From Ornithinimicrobium cryptoxanthini (GTDB lineage Bacteria > Actinomycetota > Actinomycetes > Actinomycetales > Dermatophilaceae), in NCBI RefSeq assembly GCF_023923205.1, contig NZ_CP099490.1, forward strand, positions 3,707,309-3,771,308: a DNA stretch of 64,000 bases. Reading direction: 5' to 3'. The translations under genes were made by a program, and so were the position numbers. Within the stretch, counting starts at the first letter, position 1. Each line of letters starts with the position of its first letter. Below the pieces are notes generated by a model. The model saw only the letters and a list, made by a program, of their open reading frames with translations. It made no database searches and was not told where the DNA came from. Below, piece after piece: positions 9,078 through 17,693 of the stretch.

Positions 9078-10201
9078 CGAGAGGTGACAGCTGCCTCGAG
9101 GGCTGCGATGAACTGCGGGGCGACCATCTCCCAGTCATAACCCTCGGCAGCGGCACGATGTCCGGCACGACCGACCTCCTGGGCCCGAGCGGGGTCGCGG
9201 TGCAGCGCCAGCACGGCTTCCACGGTCGCCGGCACATCCTGGAACGGCACGACCAGGCCACCGCCGGTGCGCTCGAGCAGCTCCTTGGGGACTGGCAGAG
9301 GTGTGCTGATCGCCGGGACGCCGCGCGCGAGGTACTCGATCACCTTCGTCGGCATCGAGTGCCGGAAGTTCGCCTCGTCGTGCAGCAGTGACAGACCGGC
9401 CAGGGCACCGTCGAGCATCGGCAGGGCGCGGTCACTCGGCACGAAACCGTGCCACACGACCGCTCCCTCCCTGGCTGCCACGCGCAGCGCCTCGCCGGAC
9501 GCACCGTGGGCCGGGCCGATCACGTGCACCTGGACCTGTCCGTTCGTCGCGGCCAGCAGGTGGTGGCCCACGTCGATCAGCTCCTGGGACCCGCGCTCGG
9601 GCGTCAGGCTGCCCAGATAGACCACGCGCTGCCGGCCGTCGTCGTCCAGGACGCCCGGAGGCTCCGGCTCTCGCGGCACCCGCGTGGTGTTGGGCACGAT
9701 CGGGTGGGTCTGCTGGAACCGGTCGGCATACTCGTGCTCGGCGAGCAGCAGCGGCATCCGGGCCTCGGCCCAACGCTCCAACCGGCGCACGGCCCACGCG
9801 GCTGGTGAGCGCAGCGGATCGGGCACCCACGGTCGCACCTGCAGCGCCGCGGCCGTGTCCTCGTGGACGTCCCAGACCACGGGCGGGAGGTCTCGCAGTC
9901 CGCGCACCGCCAGCAGCAGCTCGGGATCGTGCAGCAGCACGACGTCATGTCCGGCGGCGCGGTCACGCAGCATCTGCCGCGCCGCGCGCAGGGCGGTGAG
10001 CCGGTTGCGTCCGGTGGCCCGCGCGACGTCGATCGGGGTGAGCCCGCGGATGCCGACCGGCCGGGTCAGTCCATAGTCGGCAAACGGCGCGGCATAGGTG
10101 ACCCGCCAACCGGCCTGCAGCAGTGACTCGATCTGCCGGTGTCTGATCCGTGCGTCACTCGGGTGATGGACGACGGTGACGACGAGGGCCGAGCGCGTCA
10201 T
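9074..10201 (-). CDS. Glycosyltransferase, family 4-like
   Basis: Predicted cytoplasmic GT-B fold glycosyltransferase, 375 residues. The N-terminal half (LVVTVVHHPSDARIRHRQIE, then DVVLLHDPELLLA) resembles acceptor-binding domains. The C-terminal half has the donor-binding pattern VYLGSLTPERGSQELID and a GT4-type KVIEYLARGVPAISTPL. It is the last gene of a minus-strand operon with the ABC exporter and the nucleotide-sugar dehydrogenase; its ATG overlaps the upstream stop (ATGA). It probably adds a sugar to the exported polymer or its linkage unit; donor and acceptor are not predictable. Confidence 0.85.
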   Translation of the reverse strand: MTRSALVVTVVHHPSDARIRHRQIESLLQAGWRVTYAAPFADYGLTRPVGIRGLTPIDVARATGRNRLTALRAARQMLRDRAAGHDVVLLHDPELLLAVRGLRDLPPVVWDVHEDTAAALQVRPWVPDPLRSPAAWAVRRLERWAEARMPLLLAEHEYADRFQQTHPIVPNTTRVPREPEPPGVLDDDGRQRVVYLGSLTPERGSQELIDVGHHLLAATNGQVQVHVIGPAHGASGEALRVAAREGAVVWHGFVPSDRALPMLDGALAGLSLLHDEANFRHSMPTKVIEYLARGVPAISTPLPVPKELLERTGGGLVVPFQDVPATVEAVLALHRDPARAQEVGRAGHRAAAEGYDWEMVAPQFIAALEAAVTSR

Positions 10202-11217
10202 GCTCCCTGGCCTGTCCTCGGCTCGTCTGGCTTGTCTGCGTCCGGCTGGTCCACGTCAGGCTTGTCCAGCTCGGGTTCGGCCGCGTCCGGCTCGGGCTTG
10301 GCCGCGTCGGGTTTGGCCACGTCTGGTTTGGCCGCCTCGGGCTCGACCGCCTCGGGCGCCGGCTCCGCGGGCGGCGCCGTCTTCTTGGGCGCCGGCTTCT
10401 TGGGCGGAGGCTTCTTGGCAGCGGCCTTCTTGGCGGCGGCCTGCCGCTCGGCGACCCACGCCGCATAGGCGTCGACGACCTCACCGGCGGGGCCGTCCAT
10501 GATCAGGTGGCCCTGCTCCATCCACAGCGCCCGCTCGCACATCTTCTTGATGGTGGCGTCGTTGTGGCTGACCATGAAGACCGTCCCGGCGCTGTCCCGG
10601 ATCTTGGCGATCCGCTCCGTGGCCCGCTTGCGGAAGTCGGCGTCACCGGTGCCGAGCGCCTCATCCACCACCAGGATGTCCGGCACGGCAGCGGTCGAGA
10701 TGGCAAACCGGAGCCGCGCCGCCATGCCGGAGGAGTAGGAGCTCATCGGCAGGTCGATGAACTCACCGAGTCCGGAGAACTCCACGATCTCGTCGAACTT
10801 CTCGAGGACCTGGCCCTTGGACAACCCGAGGGCCTGCCCACCGATCATCACGTTGCGGGCACCGGACAGCTGCCGCATCAGCACCGCGTTGACCCCGAGC
10901 AGCGACGCCTTACCGTTGAGATAGATGTCCCCACCGTCCGGCGGTATCAGTCCGGCGACGGCGCGCAGGAGGGTCGACTTGCCCGAGCCGTTGCGCCCGA
11001 TCAGGCCGACCGACTCGCCCTGGTAGGCCACGAACGACACGTCCTTGACGGCGTGCACCACCCGCACACCCACCTGCTCCGCACCACGGTTGAGCAACCG
11101 CGTCAGGGCGGTCTGCTCGTCGACCACCTTGCCCCGGCCAGCGCCATACACGCGATAGGTGACGTCGACGTGGTTGGCGATGACGGCGGGCACCCTGCTC
11201 TTGTCAGGCACGGCCAT
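10198..11217 (-). CDS. ABC transporter ATP-binding protein, polysaccharide/teichoic acid export type
   Basis: ATPase of a Wzt/TagH-type polysaccharide exporter, 339 residues. It has Walker A GRNGSGKSTLLRAVAG, the signature segment YSSGMAARLRFAI and Walker B DILVVDEALGTGD. The last 90 residues do not form the carbohydrate-binding domain seen in some Wzt proteins; they are a Lys/Ala/Pro-rich then Asp/Pro/Lys repeat tail (KPDVAKPDAAKPEPDA), probably disordered. The start ATG at 11217 lies inside the permease gene (14-bp overlap) with GGAGG six bases upstream, so the two subunits are translationally coupled. Confidence 0.9.
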   Translation of the reverse strand: MAVPDKSRVPAVIANHVDVTYRVYGAGRGKVVDEQTALTRLLNRGAEQVGVRVVHAVKDVSFVAYQGESVGLIGRNGSGKSTLLRAVAGLIPPDGGDIYLNGKASLLGVNAVLMRQLSGARNVMIGGQALGLSKGQVLEKFDEIVEFSGLGEFIDLPMSSYSSGMAARLRFAISTAAVPDILVVDEALGTGDADFRKRATERIAKIRDSAGTVFMVSHNDATIKKMCERALWMEQGHLIMDGPAGEVVDAYAAWVAERQAAAKKAAAKKPPPKKPAPKKTAPPAEPAPEAVEPEAAKPDVAKPDAAKPEPDAAEPELDKPDVDQPDADKPDEPRTGQGA

Positions 11218-12100
11218 AGGTCGCCTCCGCGCGCCAGAAGAAGACGAACCCGATCCCCGTCAGGAGGACCCCCCAGGCCAGACTGACCACCCAGGTGACC
11301 GGATCGAGCGGGAACTCACCCATCAGCGACTCGCGCACCATCTGCAGGGACACGGCGATGGGTTGATACAGCAGCACGACACTGATCCACCCCTCGCCCG
11401 CGTAGTTCGCGATCGGAAAGAAGATGCCGGAGACGTAGCGCAGCATGCGGGTCAGCAGCGGGATCAGGTTGCCCACGTCGCGCGCTGCGTGCACGATCCG
11501 AGCGGCGATCAGCCCGATGCCCAGGGTGATGAGGCCGACGATGAGCAGAGCGACCGGGAAGAGCAGCCACTTCACGCTCGGGTCCTCACCGGTGGCCAGG
11601 CACAGCACCAACAGGATCAGGAAGGCTGGAACGGTCGCGATCAGCTCGGTGATGGAGACCGAGATCGGCAGTATGGCGCGGGGGAACCGGAGTGCTCGGA
11701 CCAGTCCGGTGCTGTCCACCATGGACTTGGCCGCATAGTTGAAGCCGGCCGAGATGAAGATGAAGGTGAACAGCCCGGCAGTCAGGAACGCGATGAAGTT
11801 GTCCACCCCGCGCGTGGTCTCCAGCAACAGCCCGAAGATCAGGTAGTAGGCGGCGCCCAGCAGCAGTGGGTTCAGCACCGACCAGAAGAGGCCGAGATAG
11901 TTGTTCTGGTGACGGGAGATGAAGCCCGCCTCCGACATCGTCCAGATGAAGTGGCGGTGCCGAAAGAGGTCCCGGACATAGACGGGCAGAGGGGGACGGA
12001 CCCCGACGTGCTCAAGGCCGTGCCGGCCTGCCAGCGCAGCTGCTTCCTGCGCCGACAACCCAGGCAGCGAACCCTGGTGGTCGGGGCCCCCCTGGGTCAC
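11204..12100 (-). CDS. ABC transporter permease, polysaccharide/teichoic acid export type
   Basis: Membrane subunit (Wzm/TagG type, ABC-2 family), 298 residues with about six transmembrane segments. The N-terminal amphipathic region ends in FRHRHFIWTMSEAGFISRHQ, followed by YLGLFWSVLNPLLLGAAYY, a pattern typical of O-antigen and teichoic acid exporters. The start is a GTG at 12100 that overlaps the stop of the dehydrogenase gene (GTGA). With the ATPase downstream it forms a complete exporter for a lipid-linked polymer assembled in the cytoplasm. Confidence 0.9.
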   Translation of the reverse strand: MTQGGPDHQGSLPGLSAQEAAALAGRHGLEHVGVRPPLPVYVRDLFRHRHFIWTMSEAGFISRHQNNYLGLFWSVLNPLLLGAAYYLIFGLLLETTRGVDNFIAFLTAGLFTFIFISAGFNYAAKSMVDSTGLVRALRFPRAILPISVSITELIATVPAFLILLVLCLATGEDPSVKWLLFPVALLIVGLITLGIGLIAARIVHAARDVGNLIPLLTRMLRYVSGIFFPIANYAGEGWISVVLLYQPIAVSLQMVRESLMGEFPLDPVTWVVSLAWGVLLTGIGFVFFWRAEATYGRA

Positions 12101-13359
12101 AGCCGGTGGATCCGCTCGCCGTCGGCGGCCTTGCCGCGGGTGTCGAAGAAGCGGGTGGCCTTCGCGGCCAGCGCGTCCACGTCATACTCACGGTGGTTCT
12201 GCACCAGCACGCTCAGGTCCGCCTCGGCCACCCCGACCAACTCGTCCTCGACGCGGGTGACCGAGTCACCCAGGGCGCCCCAGCTCTGCACGTGCGGGTC
12301 GTGGAAGCTCACAGCGGCGCCCTTGGCGACCAGAGCCTTGGCCAACGGCACCGCCGGGGACTCACGCTGGTCGGCGATGTTGGGCTTGTAGGTCACACCC
12401 AGCAGCAGGATCGTCGAGCCCTTCAGCGACTTGCCATCCTCGTTGAGCAGGTCCTGGATGCGGCTGACAACATAGGCCGGCATGCCCGAGTTGATCTCCT
12501 GGGCCAGCTCGACGAACCGGAACGGATAACCGAGCCGGGCCCGCACGTTGTGCGACAGATAGTTCGGGTCAATCGGGATGCAGTGCCCACCCACACCAGG
12601 ACCGGGATAGAACGCCTGGAACCCGAACGGCTTCGAGCTCGCCGCATCGATGACGTCCCACAGGTCGATGCCCAGCTCATGACAGAACCGCGCCATCTCG
12701 TTGACCAGCGCGATGTTGATGTGCCGATAGGTGTTCTCCAGCAGCTTGGCCGTCTCGGCCTCCCGCGTGCCCTTGGCCCGCACGATCGTGTCCACGAACC
12801 GGCCATAGAACTCCGCCGCAGCATCGGTGCACGCCGGGGTCTGTCCCCCGACGACCTTGGGGGTGTTCTTGGCCCCGAACGTCTCGTTGCCCGGGTCGAT
12901 CCGCTCCGGGGAGAAGGCCAGGTTGAAGTCCTCACCGACCACCATGCCGCCAGCCTCGAGCTTGGGCCGGACCACCTCATCGGTCGTGCCCGGATAGGTC
13001 GTGGACTCCAGCACCACCAACATCCCCGGCTGCAGGTGGCGGGCCACCGCCTCCACCGCACCCTCCACCGCACGCAGGTCCGGACCACCCTCGTCCGACA
13101 ACGGCGTCGGCACGCAGATCACAGCCACCTTGGCCGAGGCGATCTCCGACTCATCCGTCGTCGCCTTGAACCCACCCTCGACCATCGCCGCGATGTCACC
13201 ATCGGAGAGGTCATCGATGTGAGAGGTCCCAGCGTTCAGCGCGTCAACCACCCCCTGGTTGATGTCGAAGCCGAGGATCGTCAAGCCTGCCTTGGTGGCC
13301 TCCTGGGCCAACGGCAGACCGACATATCCCAGGCCGATGATGACGGCGTCTGCGGCCAC
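12097..13359 (-). CDS. UDP-N-acetylhexosamine 6-dehydrogenase (WbpA/WecC type)
   Basis: Nucleotide-sugar dehydrogenase of 420 residues, predicted to oxidise UDP-GlcNAc or UDP-ManNAc to the uronic acid. It shows the Rossmann motif IIGLGYVGLPLAQEA, the ESTTYPGTTDE and FSPERIDPGN segments typical of the UDP-HexNAc subtype, the catalytic Cys (about 260) in GVGGHCIPIDPNYL and the C-terminal GVTYKPNIADQRESP. The start is the GTG at 13359 with GAGGAG seven bases upstream; the frame extends further but without homology. It is first in an operon with the exporter and a glycosyltransferase. Whether UDP-GlcNAc or UDP-ManNAc is used is not decided by sequence. Confidence 0.88.
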   Translation of the reverse strand: MAADAVIIGLGYVGLPLAQEATKAGLTILGFDINQGVVDALNAGTSHIDDLSDGDIAAMVEGGFKATTDESEIASAKVAVICVPTPLSDEGGPDLRAVEGAVEAVARHLQPGMLVVLESTTYPGTTDEVVRPKLEAGGMVVGEDFNLAFSPERIDPGNETFGAKNTPKVVGGQTPACTDAAAEFYGRFVDTIVRAKGTREAETAKLLENTYRHINIALVNEMARFCHELGIDLWDVIDAASSKPFGFQAFYPGPGVGGHCIPIDPNYLSHNVRARLGYPFRFVELAQEINSGMPAYVVSRIQDLLNEDGKSLKGSTILLLGVTYKPNIADQRESPAVPLAKALVAKGAAVSFHDPHVQSWGALGDSVTRVEDELVGVAEADLSVLVQNHREYDVDALAAKATRFFDTRGKAADGERIHRL

Positions 13360-13575
13360 GTCGGTGCTCCTCGGTGTCTGTGAACTGTGCTCGGGACGGT
13401 GATGGCGCCCGGTGCCACTGCGGAGGGCGCGGTCCCGCGGTGCACGGCAGCATATCGCAGCGAGCACCGGGAACCCGGGCCTGATGGCCCCGATCCAACG
13501 CCTCGCCACGGCCGATGTATTCCATCTCACGCGCTCCCGGCCCTCGCCGTGCCCCCGTGGCAGGATGTGGGCACC

Positions 13576-15768
13576 ATGAGCCCCACTCGCCGCGACGTGG
13601 ACGTGATCCTCGTCTCCGACCTGCGCTTCCCGGGCGGCACGTCGCACAGCGTCGCCGCCGAGGTCGAGGCCCTGCACCGGGCGGGCTACCGGGTCGGGCT
13701 GCTCCACCTCAACGGCCCCCTGGTCGCCAAGGTCGGGCCCGTCAACCCGGCGATCGCCGCTCTCGTCCGGTCCGGGGTGGCCGACCTGCTCGTGGGACGG
13801 GCCCCGGTCGCGGCGCGACTGGTGATCTTCCGCCACCCCGGCGTGCTCCAGGCCGCGGCGCAGCAGCTGCCCCCCATCAGCACCGACACGGCCGTGATCC
13901 TGGCCAACTCCGGTCCGCGTGATGCCAACGGCAGGCAGGTGTATGACGTGGGGCTGGCCGACCGGGCCGCGCGGGCGCACGTCGGGGTCGAACCTCTCTG
14001 GGCACCGATCGGACCGCTCGTGCGGGCCGAGATCGTCGGCGACGTGCCGCGCGAGCGGTTGATGGAGGCTGACTGGGTCAACATCATCGACGTGGAGGCC
14101 TGGGCCCCCACCGTGCCCCGTGATGACTGGGCCGGCGACCGTCCGGTCATCGGCCGGCACAGCAGACCTTCCCGGCAGAAGTGGCCCCGGGACGCTGCCA
14201 CCCTGCGGCAGGTCTATCCGGTCGACGGCTCCTGGGAGGTGCGCGTCCTGGGCGGGGCAGACCCGGTCGAGCGGTTGCTGCGTCGCATCCCCCCGTCCTG
14301 GCAGGTGCTGGAGTTCGGTGAGCTGAGTCCGCACACGTTCCTGCAGGGCCTCGACTTCTTCGTCTACTATCACGACCCCCGGTGGGTGGAGGCGTTCGGC
14401 CGCACCATCCTGGAGGCTCTGGCCGCGGGAGTCGTCGCGGTCCTGCCACCGCACTTCGAGCCGCTCTTCGGCCCGGCCGCCGTCTATGCCGAGCCGGCGC
14501 AGGTCCGGCACGTGGTCGAGTCCCTGCGCTCGGACCGGGGGGCGTATGCCGCGCAGCGGGACCGCGCGCGACAGCTGGTCCGCGAGCGCTTCAGCTATGA
14601 CGCCCAGGTCGCGCGGGTGCAGGCCCTGATCGGTCCGCCCAGCGAGCCGGTCGACGGGCCCAGGGCCGCTCCGCGGCGGCCGCGCACCGGTCGCGCCCCG
14701 GGCGGGCCGCGGATCATGCTGATGTCCAGCAACGGCGCCGGGATGGGGCACCTGACCCGCCTGTTCTCCTATGCCACGCGACTCGGCGAGGGCGCGCAGG
14801 CCCACATCGTGTCACTGTCGCAGGCGGCACCGCTGGCCGGTCAGCTCGGGCTCAGCTACGAATACCTCCCCAGCTCCAGGGCGCTGTCGATGCCTCCGCA
14901 CCGGTGGCGGCCGATCTTCCGGGACCGGGTCGGTGACGCGATCAACCGGTTCGACCCGGACGTCGTGGTCTTCGACGGCACGTGGCCCTATGGCGGCATG
15001 GAGGAGATCCGCCTCGAGCACCCCGAGGCCCGCTGGGTCTGGTCCCGGCGTGCCATGTGGCGCGAGGGTCGCAACAAGGAGCAGCTGGCCAAGGACGACT
15101 GGTTTGACGCGGTGCTCGAGCCGGGAGACCTGGCGCAGGCCTATGACCGGGGCGTGACGGTGGACGCCCCCGCCCACCGGGTCAACCCCGTCACCCTGCT
15201 CGACCGGGGTGATCTGGAGCCACGCGACCAGGCCCGGGCCGCCCTCGGGCTGCCGGCGGACGGACCGCTTGCCCTCGTCTCGCTGGGCGCCGGCAACATC
15301 AACGACACCACCAGCGATGTCGGTGCCGCGATCCACGCCCTGACCGGTCTGGGCATCGGCGTCTGCGTGACGGTGCCGGGCATCGCCACCGCGGGAGCAG
15401 CGGCAGGTGAGGACATCCATCTCGTCCGGGACTACCCCCTGTCCCGGCGCTATGCCGCGTTCGACGTGGTCATCAGCGCCACCGGCTACAACTCCTTCCA
15501 CGAGCTGCTGCGGATGGGCGTGCCCTCCCTGTTCGTGCCCAACTCCTCCACGTCGCTGGACGACCAGCAGGCCCGGGCGCGCTTCGCGGCCGACCAGGGC
15601 TGGGCCCACCAGCTGCCGCACCTGAGCGTGGAGTCGGCGACGCCGCTGCTGGCTGACCTGCTGAGCAACGGCAGGGCCATGGCGCAGCGTGCCCAGGAGG
15701 CCGACCCCGGCAACGGGGCCCAGGACGCTGCGCAGCTCCTCATCCAGGTGGCAGGAGGACGGTCGTGA
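13576..15768 (+). CDS. Two-domain glycosyltransferase (GT4-like plus MurG-like)
   Basis: 730-residue protein with two GT-B-like modules. Residues 8-350 hold an N-terminal part (VILVSDLRFPGGTSHS) and a GT4-like donor region (GLDFFVYYHDPRWVEAFGRT). From about residue 378 a second module begins with IMLMSSNGAGMGHLTRL and ends with a donor region containing VISATGYNSFHELLRMGVPS and LDDQQARARFAA, which resembles MurG/GT28 glycosyltransferases. The start ATG at 13576 follows an AGGA; the frame is open further upstream without homology. The first module is shared with the proteins at 20659-23709 and, partly, 24317-26284. It is divergent from the dehydrogenase operon. Its substrate is unknown; it acts probably in envelope glycan assembly. 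Confidence 0.8.
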   Translation: MSPTRRDVDVILVSDLRFPGGTSHSVAAEVEALHRAGYRVGLLHLNGPLVAKVGPVNPAIAALVRSGVADLLVGRAPVAARLVIFRHPGVLQAAAQQLPPISTDTAVILANSGPRDANGRQVYDVGLADRAARAHVGVEPLWAPIGPLVRAEIVGDVPRERLMEADWVNIIDVEAWAPTVPRDDWAGDRPVIGRHSRPSRQKWPRDAATLRQVYPVDGSWEVRVLGGADPVERLLRRIPPSWQVLEFGELSPHTFLQGLDFFVYYHDPRWVEAFGRTILEALAAGVVAVLPPHFEPLFGPAAVYAEPAQVRHVVESLRSDRGAYAAQRDRARQLVRERFSYDAQVARVQALIGPPSEPVDGPRAAPRRPRTGRAPGGPRIMLMSSNGAGMGHLTRLFSYATRLGEGAQAHIVSLSQAAPLAGQLGLSYEYLPSSRALSMPPHRWRPIFRDRVGDAINRFDPDVVVFDGTWPYGGMEEIRLEHPEARWVWSRRAMWREGRNKEQLAKDDWFDAVLEPGDLAQAYDRGVTVDAPAHRVNPVTLLDRGDLEPRDQARAALGLPADGPLALVSLGAGNINDTTSDVGAAIHALTGLGIGVCVTVPGIATAGAAAGEDIHLVRDYPLSRRYAAFDVVISATGYNSFHELLRMGVPSLFVPNSSTSLDDQQARARFAADQGWAHQLPHLSVESATPLLADLLSNGRAMAQRAQEADPGNGAQDAAQLLIQVAGGRS

Positions 15769-16355
15769 GCGACAACCCGGGCAGGAAGAAGCTGACGCCT
15801 CGCAAGGTCGCCAGCGAGGTGGCCCGTCAGGTCCGGCGGGTGCCGGCGGCCGAGTCCGTCGCGCTCCGGGCCCTGACCGGGCTGCGGGAGAGCCAGCTGG
15901 CTCGTGAGGTCGTCTCGCGCACCATGGACCTTGACGAGGGGGTCGGCGGCACCGTCTTCGTCGCAGCTGGCCACCAGCTGGCCGGCCAGGGTCTGGACAA
16001 CGTGCCCGTCGTCATACTCTCCCTCGTCGACGCGCCGCCGGCGCAGCTGCCCGACCTGCTGGAGGAGATCGCGCGCGAGCAGCTGCTGACCGGTGGCTTC
16101 CGGCCGGTGCTCGTGGTCAGCGGGGACCACTTCACTGCCGTGCGCGAGTTCGGCTGGCCCGTGGAGCTGGTCCTGGACGAGGCGACCTGGCACGCCGAGG
16201 AGCAGGTCGCCGACGAGGACGGGTGGGCCGCCTATCTCGAGCGCCGGCTGCAGCAGCTCCGCCGGCACTACCAGGCTGTCGCCCTGATGCCCTTCGGGCC
16301 GGAGCACCCGATGACGATGACCTATCTGCGCAGCCTGGGCCCGGCCACCACCTGA
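15765..16355 (+). CDS. Unknown protein coupled to the two-domain glycosyltransferase
   Basis: 196 residues, function not recognised. The GTG start overlaps the upstream stop (GTGA), so it is co-translated with the glycosyltransferase. The N-terminus is basic (GRKKLTPRKVASEVARQVRR), without signal peptide or membrane segment. The centre looks like an alpha/beta fold (VPVVILSLVDAPPAQLPDLL, GGFRPVLVVSGDHFTAVREFG), and a helical part with ERRLQQLRRHY closes it. The TGA and the converging stop at 16389 are embedded in a weak inverted repeat (16352-16392). A partner or regulatory subunit of the glycosyltransferase is possible. Confidence 0.75.
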   Translation: MSDNPGRKKLTPRKVASEVARQVRRVPAAESVALRALTGLRESQLAREVVSRTMDLDEGVGGTVFVAAGHQLAGQGLDNVPVVILSLVDAPPAQLPDLLEEIAREQLLTGGFRPVLVVSGDHFTAVREFGWPVELVLDEATWHAEEQVADEDGWAAYLERRLQQLRRHYQAVALMPFGPEHPMTMTYLRSLGPATT

Positions 16356-16388
16356 GCGAGGCGACACCCAGGCGTCCACACCGAGCGC

Positions 16389-17585
16389 TCAGTCGCGAGC
16401 AGGTGGCAGCGCGCTGCCAAAGCACCACTGGGAGCAGTCGGCGCTCACCACCTCCCACCCCCTGTTCTCGTCGCGGTGCGAGCGGTGGTCCGGGGGGTAG
16501 TAGCTCGGCGCCGGGTGCAGGCCGTGCAGGTTGCGCAGCGGGCGGCCTCTGATGACATCCATGTCCAGGCGCCACCGCGCCTGGTCCCAGGCCAGGCCCA
16601 TCGCCATGTCATGGTCCTTGCGGTAGCGCTGGGCGCCGCCGGGGGCCCGGGTGAGCTCACCGAGGACGGGGCCGTCGACCGTGTCATAGATGTCGACCCG
16701 GATGAACGGCAGCGCCACCGCGCGGGAGAGGTGCCGCGCCACAGCGACGAACTCCTCGAACGGTTGGGGCAGCGGGATCGTCTCGTCGATCGTCTGACCC
16801 GGCGAGATGTCCATGCCGAGATTGACGCCGTCCTGGTCGACGTAGCGATAGCGCGCGGAGCGCAGACTGGCATGCACCGGCATGCGGCGCAGCAGCAGCA
16901 TGGTGACCTCGCCATAGCTGGCATAGACCTTGATGTCGTCGGGGATCTCCTCGCCGGCCTCGCGCTGCTCGAGGAACCCTTCGGCGAACCAGGGGCCGGC
17001 CAACGAGGCCCTGGTCCGGAAGCGCTCGATCAGACTCTCCCGGGTGTGGACCTCGTCGCCACCGACGAGCGCGAACCGGTCGTCATCGATCCTGCGCAGC
17101 GGGAAGACCCCGTGGCCTCCGGCCCCCTGGTCAGACTTCAGGACGAACCGCTCGGGCAGGCCGGACAGGTCGATCAGGTCCAGCGCGCCCCACACGCCCA
17201 GCACCTCGGGCACGGCAACACCGTGGCTGGCCGCAAGGCGGTAGTTGCGCAGCTTGCGAGGGATCTGCAGGACCGGGTGGAAGACCTGCGGGTCGAACGG
17301 GCGCAGCGCCTCGACGTCACGTCTGAGGTTGATCAGGTTGCGGCGGAACGATGGCGGCGCGGTCTCCCCGAACTCTGGTCGGTCCGCGACCAGCCGCTCC
17401 TGGGCCTTCTGACGCGCAGCCCGCTCCTTGCGCACGGTCGTCCGGAGCTCGGCGATCTTGGCGTCGCGGTCTGCGAGCTGGCCCCGCAGCTTGTCGACCT
17501 GCTGGGCACGCTGGTCCAGCAGGTCGGTGCGCCAGCCCACGCCGGGCAGTCTGCGCACCACCTTGCGCCGCAGGGAGTCAGTCAT
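16389..17585 (-). CDS. TupA-like ATP-grasp protein
   Basis: 398-residue protein similar to the TupA-like ATP-grasp family (teichuronopeptide biosynthesis), which forms amide links on wall polymers. Residues 25-70 form a charged coiled coil (DKLRGQLADRDAKIAELRTT). The ATP-grasp core contains FVLKSDQGAGGHGVFPL, IKVYASYGEV and the metal-binding segment FIRVDIYDTVDGPVLGELTR, followed by a Gly/Arg-rich APGGAQRYRKDHD. The start ATG at 17585 has GAGGAG five bases upstream. It lies alone, convergent with 15765-16355 and divergent from the asparagine-synthase-like pair. The amino acid and acceptor it joins are unknown. Confidence 0.78.
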   Translation of the reverse strand: MTDSLRRKVVRRLPGVGWRTDLLDQRAQQVDKLRGQLADRDAKIAELRTTVRKERAARQKAQERLVADRPEFGETAPPSFRRNLINLRRDVEALRPFDPQVFHPVLQIPRKLRNYRLAASHGVAVPEVLGVWGALDLIDLSGLPERFVLKSDQGAGGHGVFPLRRIDDDRFALVGGDEVHTRESLIERFRTRASLAGPWFAEGFLEQREAGEEIPDDIKVYASYGEVTMLLLRRMPVHASLRSARYRYVDQDGVNLGMDISPGQTIDETIPLPQPFEEFVAVARHLSRAVALPFIRVDIYDTVDGPVLGELTRAPGGAQRYRKDHDMAMGLAWDQARWRLDMDVIRGRPLRNLHGLHPAPSYYPPDHRSHRDENRGWEVVSADCSQWCFGSALPPARD

Positions 17586-17693
17586 GCGTCTCCTCGAGTC
17601 CTCGGGCCGTCGCGGTTGCTCACGAACGGCCACCAGGCACCTTACGCTGGGCAGGCCGGAGACCGGTGAACAGATGAACGGGAGAGCGGTGTG

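Noticed and set aside
13360-14805. Upstream extension of the UDP-HexNAc dehydrogenase frame on the minus strand
   Set aside because: The extension lies antisense to the two-domain glycosyltransferase, has no homology, and a GTG with a strong ribosome-binding site at 13359 marks the real start.
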